DNA of 47,111 bases from NCBI GenBank assembly GCA_034189035.1, contig JAXHVA010000029.1, forward strand, positions 1-47,111, written 5' to 3'. Position 1 is the stretch's first letter, and each line of letters begins with the position of its first letter. Of the stretch, positions 34,350-42,972 are shown piece by piece. Below the pieces are notes generated by a model that did no database searches, was not told the origin of the DNA, and was given only the letters and a program-made list of their open reading frames with translations. The stretch comes from JAUXFK01 sp034189035 (lineage in GTDB: Bacteria; Desulfobacterota; UBA8473). Both the position numbers and the translations under genes were made by a program.

Positions 34350-36836
34350 ATGGCAAAGGGTGAAATTAGTAAGAGTGAACAAGAATTATTGGATGATCGT
34401 CAATACTGGTGGTGGGCAGAGAAGAAAAGGTCACCTAGGCTCAACTACTTGAGAAAGGCTGTCTGGTCAAAGGCTGTAAAAGGGTCGAGCTATCTGCCGG
34501 GTGTTCAGATCGACCTGGAAAACATCCGATGGCATACCAAGATATTCAAAGAAGCCCCCCCTTCAGAGCCGTTTATTATCACCAGGGCCAGGGCACTTGA
34601 GGCAGTACTCGACAATATGCCCATATTTATTACAGATCATTCTCTGATACAGGGTTATCCTGGTTCAGCCCCGCACCTCATTACCTGGATTCCAACTGCA
34701 TCATATACGATTAATGATGACCTGCTAAACGACCGCACTGGTATTCTCTCTGATGAGGACATCGAAGAAGCTAGAGAGATGGCTAAATATTGGGAAGGAA
34801 GAACATATCATGACGTATGTGATCAGTATCAGAGCCGAAAAGAGAAAGTCAAAACGCTTTTATCAAATTTTACAGCACCCGGAAGAGACTTTCTCGGATT
34901 CGATTATCTCACCCCACAGCCTGAATGGATGTACCAAGGCTTTGACTCGATTATTAAGACAATCGATGAGAATCTGACAAATGCAGAGCAAAAGATGAGA
35001 GAGGCTCCTAATGCTGAAGAGCAGGTCTTTTACATGGAAAGAATCGACACATGGAAGGCGATGAAGATATGCCATCAGTCAGCAATAAGATATGCAAGAC
35101 GTTTTAGTCGTTTGGCAAAGATAATTGCAGAGAACTTCGAGACAGACCCAAAGAGGAGGCAGGAACTCCTCCGGGTCAGTGAAACCTGCCGCAGAGTCCC
35201 TGCTAAGCCCCCTGAACATTTATGGGAAGCCGTACAGTTTGATCAGTTTGTACAGGTAACATACAGGCTCGAATGGCATAATGCTGCCTGGCCGTGGCGC
35301 CAAGACTTCTGGCATTGGCCATTCTATAAAAAGGACGTGCTTGAGCAGAAGAATATGACGAGAGATGATGCAGTGGAATTGTGCGCGGAATGGATGATCT
35401 TAGCCTATGGAGTCGGAAGGTCATTTGCACGTGGAGCAAGAGAGGTCATGCAGGGGAGCCCCGGGCCCTATGTATGGACGATTGGAGGGATGGATGAGGA
35501 CGGCAATGACGCATGTAATGACCTTACAGATTGTTATCTCGATGCAGCAATGATAAGCAGGGTAAGTGATCCAACTTTTGGTTTCCGTTACCATTCAAAC
35601 ATACGAACAGAGACACTTCGAAAGGTCTTTGAATGCATCCGCCATGGATTGGGCTACCCCTCATTACGCAATGACGATGTACTTATTCCGAACATAATGA
35701 ATTGGTTTGGCCATCCTCTTAAAGAGGCGAGACGTTGGGTACATCAGGCCTGCATGGCGCCTGCTCCGGACACAAAAAACGCAGCAACAGCACTGAGATA
35801 TCCCCATGCATCGATAGGAGGAGGGGCACAGCCTATTTCTTTGGCCATATTTGATGGTTATGATCCTGTATCTGGTATGCAGACAGGGCTAAAGACTGGG
35901 GACAGTAGCAATTTTAAGACGTTTGAAGAGTTTTACAATGCTTGGTATGAACAGCTTAAAGAAGGTTTTAAGATGGCAACAGGGGTTGAGCATAGAAACA
36001 GGGAAGTTGAGGCCAGATACTATCCAAAACCGATGACTTCTGCCCTTTTGGAACGCTGTGTTGAAACAGGGCAAAACAGTGCACTTTGTAAAGAAAGAAG
36101 CAGTCTATGGTTTACCCTTTTTGCCTTTGGAGACACAGGGGATTGTCTAGCAGCTGTGAAGAAACTGATCTATGACGACAAAAAATATACGATGGCAGAA
36201 TTGAAGAAGGCCCTTGAGGCAAACTGGCAGGGTTATGAAGAGATGAGACAGGATTTTGTAAATGCGCCGAAGTGGGGTAATGATGATGACTATGTGGATC
36301 AGATATGGGTAAAGGTATATGAGGATCTCGGCAAGATGTCATGGTCTGTGCGAGATATAAACGGCCAGCCCTGGCCTACTCTGCCAGAAACTGTTTCTGT
36401 CCACATAGCTGCTGCTGAAAAGATAGGTGCATTGCCAAATGGCAGGAGATTGGGTGATCCCTTATATGATGGTGGATGTTCTCCTGGCTGCGGTTTCGAT
36501 AAGAAGGGGCCTACTGCTGTACTCAAATCCGTAGGTAAGTTAGACCATGTGGGTTCAATGAGGGCCACACTCTTGAATCAAAGGTTATCCCCCAGCCAGC
36601 TTCAGGGCGAGAAGGGTTTTAAGATGTGGCGAGACTATATGAAGACTTGGCACGATCTGGGGATCAATCATGTTCAGTTTAATATGGTTGACAACGAGAC
36701 CCTTTATGCAGCTCAGAGAGAGCCGGAGCAGTACGGGGAGTTACTCGTTCGGATTGCTGGGTACAGTGCGCATTTTGTCGAGATGAACAAGATTACTCAG
36801 GATGCGATCATTGCGCGTAGCGTGCAGAAGTTCTAA
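34350..36836 (+). CDS. X-succinate synthase-like glycyl radical enzyme, copy 1
   Basis: An 828-residue glycyl radical enzyme predicted to add a hydrocarbon or aromatic compound to fumarate, as BssA, AssA and NmsA do. The radical Gly804 is in RIAGYSAHF near the C-terminus, thiyl Cys468 in VHQACMAPAPDTK and Arg483 lies 15 residues on. These spacings (15 and 336) equal those of BssA Cys493, Arg508 and Gly829. Other family features are a W-rich N-terminus (RQYWWWAEKKRSPR), NDDVLIPN, and GDPLYDGGCSPG.G.DKKGPTAVLKSV. AGGAGG precedes the ATG. A small-subunit gene follows after 20 bases. Predicted pocket residues (Phe359-Ala360) differ from the other copies. Activation requires a radical-SAM activase not found in this window. 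The substrate is unknown. Confidence 0.92.
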   Translation: MAKGEISKSEQELLDDRQYWWWAEKKRSPRLNYLRKAVWSKAVKGSSYLPGVQIDLENIRWHTKIFKEAPPSEPFIITRARALEAVLDNMPIFITDHSLIQGYPGSAPHLITWIPTASYTINDDLLNDRTGILSDEDIEEAREMAKYWEGRTYHDVCDQYQSRKEKVKTLLSNFTAPGRDFLGFDYLTPQPEWMYQGFDSIIKTIDENLTNAEQKMREAPNAEEQVFYMERIDTWKAMKICHQSAIRYARRFSRLAKIIAENFETDPKRRQELLRVSETCRRVPAKPPEHLWEAVQFDQFVQVTYRLEWHNAAWPWRQDFWHWPFYKKDVLEQKNMTRDDAVELCAEWMILAYGVGRSFARGAREVMQGSPGPYVWTIGGMDEDGNDACNDLTDCYLDAAMISRVSDPTFGFRYHSNIRTETLRKVFECIRHGLGYPSLRNDDVLIPNIMNWFGHPLKEARRWVHQACMAPAPDTKNAATALRYPHASIGGGAQPISLAIFDGYDPVSGMQTGLKTGDSSNFKTFEEFYNAWYEQLKEGFKMATGVEHRNREVEARYYPKPMTSALLERCVETGQNSALCKERSSLWFTLFAFGDTGDCLAAVKKLIYDDKKYTMAELKKALEANWQGYEEMRQDFVNAPKWGNDDDYVDQIWVKVYEDLGKMSWSVRDINGQPWPTLPETVSVHIAAAEKIGALPNGRRLGDPLYDGGCSPGCGFDKKGPTAVLKSVGKLDHVGSMRATLLNQRLSPSQLQGEKGFKMWRDYMKTWHDLGINHVQFNMVDNETLYAAQREPEQYGELLVRIAGYSAHFVEMNKITQDAIIARSVQKF

Positions 36837-36856
36837 TTGAAAAGGAGGTTTTAAGA

Positions 36857-37090
36857 ATGTCAAGATGTGGTGATTGTAGCAATTTTATTCCGCAGTCGAT
36901 GAATTCGGCCGCAAATGAAGGGATATGTAGGGCCTTTCTAGATGAGGATGGATTGGGGAAACAAACAGATATTTATACGGATGCGAGTAAGTGCCCGAAA
37001 TTCAAAGAGGAAGAGCGAATAAGAACAAACGTCTCCGAATTTATGTGGAACCCGAACCTTCGAATGGCCAAAGGATTCGATGAGAAATGA
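36857..37090 (+). CDS. Four-cysteine small subunit of glycyl radical enzyme
   Basis: A 77-residue protein with Cys4, Cys7, Cys24 and Cys46 in the pattern CxxC...C...C seen in the small [4Fe-4S] subunits of benzylsuccinate synthase (BssB/BssC) and 4-hydroxyphenylacetate decarboxylase. Such subunits bind the large subunit and protect it or tune its activation. The start has AAAGGAGG eight bases upstream. It lies between large-subunit copies 1 and 2, and is closely similar to the second small subunit at 42708-42941, especially in its C-terminal half (ERIRTNVSEFMWN...RMAKGFDEK). Confidence 0.88.
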   Translation: MSRCGDCSNFIPQSMNSAANEGICRAFLDEDGLGKQTDIYTDASKCPKFKEEERIRTNVSEFMWNPNLRMAKGFDEK

Positions 37091-37189
37091 GGGTTCTTCT
37101 CTTTCATTCTAAAAAAATATAGATCAGAGACAGGATTTAACCAAGAGTCGGCTAAGAATTAAGAGACATAAAATACGGAGGATAATCAG

Positions 37190-39676
37190 ATGGCACAGAC
37201 TGAGATAAAAAAGAGCGAGAAGGGATTGTTGGATGATCGACAATACTGGTGGTGGGCAGAGAAGAAGAGATCGCCCAGACTGAGCTACTTAAGGAAGGCT
37301 GTTTGGTCTAAGGCTACCAAAGGATCAACCTACTTGCCCGGCGTCCAGGTAGACATGGAAAATATCCGTTGGCATACAAAGATATTCAAGGAGGCCCCGC
37401 CTTCAGAACCCTTCATTATCACCAGAGCAAGAGCACTTGCCGCCTTGATAGATAATATGCCTATATTTATCACAGATTACTCGAGGATCCAGGGGTATCC
37501 GGGTTCGGCTCCCCATCTCCTTACATGGATCCCAACAGCATCTTTTATGCTCAATGATGACATGATAAACGACCGGACAGGTATCATCGCCGAGCAAGAT
37601 GCAGAAGAAGCAAAAGAGATGGTGCAATTTTGGAAGGGAAGAACCTATGAGGACGTTTGCAAACACTACATGAGTAGGAAAGAACGTGTTGTGGGGATTA
37701 TGGCCGACTTTGTTGCACCTGGCAGAGAGATAATAGGAATAGACTATTTTGTGCCCCAGTGCGACTGGATGTACCAGGGGCTCGATTCAATTGTAGAGAC
37801 GATCGATGAGAACCTGAAAGATGCACAGAAGAATATGAGAGAGCTTCCTACTGCAGAAGAGCAGGTATCATATATGGAGAAGATCGATACCTGGAAGGCA
37901 ATGAAGATATGTCTTGAGGCTACGGTCAGGTATGCAAAGCGTTTCAGTCGCCTGGCCCGGGTAATCGCCGAGAATTTTGAAACCGATCCAAAGAGGAGAC
38001 AGGAGCTCATACAGATCAGTGAGACCTGCGAAAAGGTCCCTGCTCACCCCCCTGAGCATCTATGGGAGGCTATACAGTTCGATCACTTTATCCAGGTAAC
38101 AAACAGACTCGAATGGGTTAACGGTGCATGGCCCTGGCGTCAGGACTATTGGCACTGGCCTTTTTACAAGAAGGATGTCCTGGAAGAGAAGAATATGACG
38201 AGGGATGAAGTTGTAGAACTCTGTGCAGAGTGGATGATTGCGGCCTCTTCTATTGGAAAGGCCTGGGTTCGGGCAGGTCGAGAGGGTATGCAGGGCAGCC
38301 CGGGTCCCTACGTCTGGACGATCGGTGGGATGGATGAGGATGGCCATGATGCATGTAACGACCTGACAGACTGCTATCTTGAGGCAGCCCTCATAAGCAG
38401 AGTGAGTGATCCTACATTTGGTTTCCGTTATCACTCCAATGCACGTACAGAGACACTGCGCCGTGTGTTTGAGTGTATTCGTCATGGCCTCGGATATCCC
38501 TCCATACGCAACGATGATGTCCTTATCCCCAATCTCATGCACTGGTTTGGCCATCCCCTGAAAGAGGCAAGACGGTGGGTACACCAGGCCTGTATGGCCC
38601 CTGCTCCGGATACAAAGTGGGCAGCACCGGCACTGAGATATCCATCAGCGTCGATAGCCACAGGCGCAAAGGCAGTTTCTTTGGCCCTCTTCGACGGCTT
38701 CGATCCGCTGACTGGGATGCAAACAGGTGTAAAGACGGGAGATTGTACAATTTTTGAGACCTTTGAAGACCTATACAACGCATGGTACACGCAACTAAAG
38801 GCTGCATTCGAGATGACAACGAGCATGGAGCACAGAAACAGAAATGTAGAGGCAAAATTCTATCCCAAGCCCATGACCTCTTCCCTTTACGAACGTTGTA
38901 TAGAGACGGGAAAGAACAGCGCCCTATGTAATGAAAGAAGCAGTCTGTGGTTCACTCTCTTTGCATTTGCCGATACAGGGGATTGCCTGGCAGCTGTCAA
39001 GAAATTAGTTTATGACGACAAAAAGTATACCATGGCCGACTTGAAGACAGCCCTCGAGGCTGACTGGCAGGGTTATGAAGAGATGAGACAGGATTTTGTC
39101 AAAGCGCCTAAGTGGGGCAATGACGACGACTATGTAGACCAGATATGGATAAAAGTATATGAGGATCTCGGTAAGATGTCCTGGTCTGTACGCGACATCA
39201 ACGGTCAACCATGGCCCACTCTTCCGGAGAGTATTGCCGGGCATATCGTACAAGGTCCAAAGATTGCAGCCCTGCCTAACGGCAGAAGGTTGGGAGACCC
39301 TCTATATGACGGTGGTTGCTCACCAGGTTGTGGTCTAGATAAGAAAGGCCCTACAGCAGTACTCAAATCAGTCGGTAAGTTGGACCATGTTGGTTCAGTG
39401 CGAGCAACACTGCTTAATCAGAGGCTATCGCCTGCTCAGCTCCAAGGCGAGAAGGGCTTCAAGATGTGGCGGGACTATATGAAGACCTGGCATGATCTTG
39501 GGATCAATCACGTTCAGTTCAATATGGTAGATAATGAGACCCTGTATGCTGCCCAGAGAGAACCGGAGCAGTACAGTGAGCTGATGGTAAGGATCGCCGG
39601 GTACAGTGCGCATTTTGTCGAGATGAATAAGATTACCCAGGATGCGATTATTGCTCGGAGTGTGCAGAAATTCTAA
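37190..39676 (+). CDS. X-succinate synthase-like glycyl radical enzyme, copy 2
   Basis: An 828-residue paralogue of copy 1 with the same catalytic set: Cys in VHQACMAPAPDTK, Arg 15 residues later, and Gly in RIAGYSAHF. It differs from copy 1 at predicted substrate-pocket sites, for example Trp359-Val360 in KAWVRAGREGM and Trp477 after the Cys loop. CGGAGG lies eight bases before the ATG. The small-subunit gene ends 99 bases upstream. Its last 280 bases include a 236-bp tract identical to copy 3. A strong hairpin follows the stop. It is predicted to work as the alpha subunit of a fumarate-adding synthase with the upstream small subunit as partner. Confidence 0.92.
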   Translation: MAQTEIKKSEKGLLDDRQYWWWAEKKRSPRLSYLRKAVWSKATKGSTYLPGVQVDMENIRWHTKIFKEAPPSEPFIITRARALAALIDNMPIFITDYSRIQGYPGSAPHLLTWIPTASFMLNDDMINDRTGIIAEQDAEEAKEMVQFWKGRTYEDVCKHYMSRKERVVGIMADFVAPGREIIGIDYFVPQCDWMYQGLDSIVETIDENLKDAQKNMRELPTAEEQVSYMEKIDTWKAMKICLEATVRYAKRFSRLARVIAENFETDPKRRQELIQISETCEKVPAHPPEHLWEAIQFDHFIQVTNRLEWVNGAWPWRQDYWHWPFYKKDVLEEKNMTRDEVVELCAEWMIAASSIGKAWVRAGREGMQGSPGPYVWTIGGMDEDGHDACNDLTDCYLEAALISRVSDPTFGFRYHSNARTETLRRVFECIRHGLGYPSIRNDDVLIPNLMHWFGHPLKEARRWVHQACMAPAPDTKWAAPALRYPSASIATGAKAVSLALFDGFDPLTGMQTGVKTGDCTIFETFEDLYNAWYTQLKAAFEMTTSMEHRNRNVEAKFYPKPMTSSLYERCIETGKNSALCNERSSLWFTLFAFADTGDCLAAVKKLVYDDKKYTMADLKTALEADWQGYEEMRQDFVKAPKWGNDDDYVDQIWIKVYEDLGKMSWSVRDINGQPWPTLPESIAGHIVQGPKIAALPNGRRLGDPLYDGGCSPGCGLDKKGPTAVLKSVGKLDHVGSVRATLLNQRLSPAQLQGEKGFKMWRDYMKTWHDLGINHVQFNMVDNETLYAAQREPEQYSELMVRIAGYSAHFVEMNKITQDAIIARSVQKF
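39404..39639 (+). repeat. 236-bp tract identical in copies 2 and 3 (left)
   Basis: Every base from the GCAACACTGC start to the ATTACCCA end is the same as at 41990-42225, while the flanking parts of the two genes differ at many third codon positions. It covers the C-terminal domain including the glycyl radical loop. Confidence 0.95.
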
Positions 39677-39683
39677 CAGGTTT

Positions 39684-39711
39684 TTACCGCGACGCTTTCG
39701 CGTCGCGGTAA
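39684..39711 (+). terminator. Perfect 12-bp hairpin between copies 2 and 3
   Basis: TTACCGCGACGC and GCGTCGCGGTAA pair perfectly around a TTTC loop. There is no following T-run, so it may act as an mRNA-stabilising or processing hairpin, or as an attenuator, rather than as a full terminator. Confidence 0.6.
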
Positions 39712-39775
39712 TACGATCTTGATTTCGTCCAATGATTATTTTGATAAAGGATCATGAAGGAAGGAGGTCAGACAG

Positions 39776-42262
39776 ATGGTACAGACGGAGATAAAAAAGA
39801 GTGAAGAGGAACTACTCGGTAATCGTCAGTACTGGTGGTGGGCAGAGAAGAAGAGGTCACCCAGGCTCAACTACTTAAGGAAGGCAGTCTGGTCAAAGGC
39901 CACAAAGGGATCAAGCTGGTTGCCTGGAGTTCAGATGGACCTGGAGAATATTCGGTGGTACACCAAGACATTTAAGGAAACCCTTCCTTCTGAACCGTAT
40001 ATTATTACGAGGGCTAAAGCCCTTTCTGCCCTTCTTGACAATATGCCGGTATTTATTACCGATCATTCTAGAATTCAGGGATATCCGGGTTCAGCCCCAC
40101 ATCTTCTCACATGGATACCTACAGCCTCTTCTACATTGAATGATGACACATTTAACGATCGAACAGGGATTATTCCAGACTATGAATTGGAAGAGGCAAA
40201 AAAGATGGTTGAGTTTTGGAAGGGAAGGACATTCGAGGATAAGTGTGTCGAGTATCAAAGTAGAAGAGAGAGGGTCTTTGGTCTCATGGCTGATTTTGTC
40301 GCACCAGGAAGAGAGATAGTCGCTACTGACTATGTTACTGTTCAACCTGAATGGATGTATCAGGGCTTTGACTCTATTGTAAAGACAATCGACGAAAACC
40401 TGGCACAAGCAGAGAAAAAGATGAGAGAACTCTCCAATGCTAAGGAGCAGGTCTCTTATATGGAGAAGATTGATACATGGAAGGCGATGAAGATATGCCT
40501 TCAGGCGACAACCAGGTATGCCAGGAGAATCAGTCGCTTGGCAAAAATACTTGCAGAGAATTTTGAGACACATGGAAAAAGAAGACAAGAGCTATTACAG
40601 ATCAGTAAGACGTGTTATAAAGTACCGGCGAAGCCTCCTGAACATCTATGGGAGGCCATACAGTTTGATCAAATTGTGCAGGTAGCATACAGACTTGAAT
40701 GGCATAACAACTCATGGCAATGGCGTCAAGACTATTGGCATTGGCCTTTCTATAAGAAAGATGTTGTGGAAGAGAAGAACATAAGCCGGGATGAAGTCGT
40801 TGAACTATGTGCCGAGTGGATGATAGCTGCGTATGGTTTTGGAAGATCAGCTCTCAGGGCAGGACGTGAAGCACTCCAGGGAACTCCTGGCCCTTATGTG
40901 TGGACTTTAGGTGGGGTTGATGAGGATGGAAACGATGCATGTAATGATCTTACTGATTGTTATTTGGAGGCGGCTCTTCTTGCAAGGGTATGTGATCCTA
41001 CCTTTGGTTTTCGTTATCATGCGAATGTTCGTCAGGAGACTTTGCGTCGTGTATTTGAGTGTATTCGTCATGGTTTGGGTTATCCTTCCATACGCAACGA
41101 TGATGTATTGATTCCGAACCTGATGCATTGGTTTGGACATCCCCTTAAGGATGCAAGGAGGTGGATACATCAGGCTTGTATGGCACCTGCTCCGGATACA
41201 AAATGGGCTGCACCTGCTTTGAGATATCCTGCAAGTTCCATAGCATTAGGGTCAAAAGCAGTATCTCTGGTCATTTTTGATGGTTATGATCCAGTAACAG
41301 GAATGCAGACGGGTATAAAAACAGGAGATGCCAGAGAGTTTAAGACCTTTGAGGAGTTTTACAATGCCTGGTACGAGCAACTGAATGCTGGCTTTAAGAT
41401 GGCATGTGCCCTTGATCATCGAAGCAGGTATGTTGAGGCTTATTTTTGTCCTAAGCCTATGACCTCTGCTCTTTTTGAGCGTTGTATAGAGAGAGGTCAA
41501 AATAGCGCTCTTTGTAAGGAAAGAAGCAGTCTGTGGTGCACGCTTTTTGCTTTTACAGAGACAGGGGATTGTCTCGCAGCAGTAAAGAAGCTTATCTTTG
41601 AGGACAAAAAGTACACGATGGCGGAATTAAAAGAGGCCCTGGATACGAATTGGGAAGGTTATGAGGAGATGAGACAGGATTTTGTCCGGGCACCCAAATG
41701 GGGTAATGACGATGACTATGTGGATCAAGTTTGGATGAAGGTATATGAAAGCTTGGGCAAGATGTCTTGGTCCATAAGGGATATCAATGGCCAACCCAGA
41801 CCTACCCTGCCTGAGAGCATAGCAGGACATATTGTAGGTGCAACAAAGGTGAGCGCTCTGCCTAATGGAAGAAGATTGGGTGATCCTTTATATGACGGCG
41901 GATGTTCTCCTGGTTGTGGTTTTGATAAGAAGGGACCTACTGCCGTATTAAAATCAGTGGGAAAGCTAGACCATGTGGGTTCTGTGCGTGCAACACTGCT
42001 TAATCAGAGGCTATCGCCTGCTCAGCTCCAAGGCGAGAAGGGCTTCAAGATGTGGCGGGACTATATGAAGACCTGGCATGATCTTGGGATCAATCACGTT
42101 CAGTTCAATATGGTAGATAATGAGACCCTGTATGCTGCCCAGAGAGAACCGGAGCAGTACAGTGAGCTGATGGTAAGGATCGCCGGGTACAGTGCGCATT
42201 TTGTCGAGATGAATAAGATTACCCAAGACGCGATTATTGCTCGTAGTGTGCAGAAATTTTAG
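39776..42262 (+). CDS. X-succinate synthase-like glycyl radical enzyme, copy 3
   Basis: An 828-residue paralogue with the same catalytic Cys, Arg and Gly arrangement. Predicted pocket positions differ again (Ala359-Leu360 in RSALRAGREAL, Cys588 instead of Phe, Gln314 in WQWRQDYWHW). GGAGG stands eight bases before the ATG. It has no small-subunit gene directly beside it: copy 2 and the hairpin are upstream and 445 bases without a gene follow, so it may share a small subunit made from another unit. The C-terminal coding tract 41990-42225 is identical to copy 2. Confidence 0.92.
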   Translation: MVQTEIKKSEEELLGNRQYWWWAEKKRSPRLNYLRKAVWSKATKGSSWLPGVQMDLENIRWYTKTFKETLPSEPYIITRAKALSALLDNMPVFITDHSRIQGYPGSAPHLLTWIPTASSTLNDDTFNDRTGIIPDYELEEAKKMVEFWKGRTFEDKCVEYQSRRERVFGLMADFVAPGREIVATDYVTVQPEWMYQGFDSIVKTIDENLAQAEKKMRELSNAKEQVSYMEKIDTWKAMKICLQATTRYARRISRLAKILAENFETHGKRRQELLQISKTCYKVPAKPPEHLWEAIQFDQIVQVAYRLEWHNNSWQWRQDYWHWPFYKKDVVEEKNISRDEVVELCAEWMIAAYGFGRSALRAGREALQGTPGPYVWTLGGVDEDGNDACNDLTDCYLEAALLARVCDPTFGFRYHANVRQETLRRVFECIRHGLGYPSIRNDDVLIPNLMHWFGHPLKDARRWIHQACMAPAPDTKWAAPALRYPASSIALGSKAVSLVIFDGYDPVTGMQTGIKTGDAREFKTFEEFYNAWYEQLNAGFKMACALDHRSRYVEAYFCPKPMTSALFERCIERGQNSALCKERSSLWCTLFAFTETGDCLAAVKKLIFEDKKYTMAELKEALDTNWEGYEEMRQDFVRAPKWGNDDDYVDQVWMKVYESLGKMSWSIRDINGQPRPTLPESIAGHIVGATKVSALPNGRRLGDPLYDGGCSPGCGFDKKGPTAVLKSVGKLDHVGSVRATLLNQRLSPAQLQGEKGFKMWRDYMKTWHDLGINHVQFNMVDNETLYAAQREPEQYSELMVRIAGYSAHFVEMNKITQDAIIARSVQKF
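41990..42225 (+). repeat. 236-bp tract identical in copies 2 and 3 (right)
   Basis: Partner of the tract at 39404-39639. The sharp borders (differences resume at once on both sides) point to gene conversion rather than to slow divergence after duplication. Confidence 0.95.
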
Positions 42263-42707
42263 TAAATTTTTAACTATCCTATCTTCAGTATCTGTTTATG
42301 TAATAAAAAAAGGAGTAAAAAAACATAGGCTTTTTTTAATTTTTGACCTTTATAGAGATGCAAACCGATGCGTATCGTTAATCTAAGAGGTATTATAAAT
42401 CCGTATCAATCCGATTAGAAAGATTCACATGAGACTCTTTCAGGTCTTTTCAATTTCAATTTGTAAGTAAACTCTGTTCTGCTGACAGACACAAGAGAAA
42501 GTGTTTGATTTGATATGATCATTTCCCTCCTAAAAATGTTAGATTTGTAAGATAGCTAAATTCATACTGTTTTTTGAGTAACTCTACTGTCTTTTCTTAA
42601 TAAAACTGCACAAAATTCTGACCTCTTAAAACTTTTCATTTTTTTTCAAAGCGATTTATCGAATTAAAGTATTGCAATCACCCTTTATATGAAAGGAGGT
42701 GATAGGA
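42263..42707 (+). other. Intergenic gap before second small subunit
   Basis: About 445 AT-rich bases between copy 3 and the second small-subunit gene. No gene, clear terminator or strong promoter was found. The small-subunit gene at its right end has a very strong GAAAGGAGGTGATAGGA site, so an unrecognised promoter for the second unit probably lies here. Confidence 0.4.
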
Positions 42708-42941
42708 ATGTTTAGATGTGGTGATTGTCCGAATTTTCTTCCACAATCGATAAACTCTGCTGCGAATGTAGGGCTATGTAAAGCTATCTTGAATGAAGAG
42801 GGATTGGGGAAAGAAACAGATCTTTATGCCGATGCAAGTGGGTGTGCGGAATTTCATGAACAAGAACGTATTAGGACGAATGTCTCTGAATTTATGTGGA
42901 ACCTTCATTTGCGAATGGCCAAAGGGTTTGATGAGAAATGA
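42708..42941 (+). CDS. Second four-cysteine small subunit
   Basis: A 77-residue paralogue of the small subunit at 36857-37090, with Cys4, Cys7, Cys24 and Cys46 conserved. The ATG at 42708 follows AAAGGAGGTGATAGGA; a GTG nine bases earlier falls inside this site and is rejected. It is followed by copy 4 after 31 bases, the small-before-large order also known from bss operons. It probably carries a [4Fe-4S] cluster and partners copy 4. Confidence 0.88.
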   Translation: MFRCGDCPNFLPQSINSAANVGLCKAILNEEGLGKETDLYADASGCAEFHEQERIRTNVSEFMWNLHLRMAKGFDEK

Positions 42942-42972
42942 CATTATCAAAAATAGGAAAGGAGTATTTAAA

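Noticed and set aside
42793..42972. Sixty-codon N-terminal extension of glycyl radical copy 4
   Set aside because: It overlaps the small-subunit gene in another frame, and the ATG at 42973 has a strong ribosome-binding site and gives 828 residues like the other copies.
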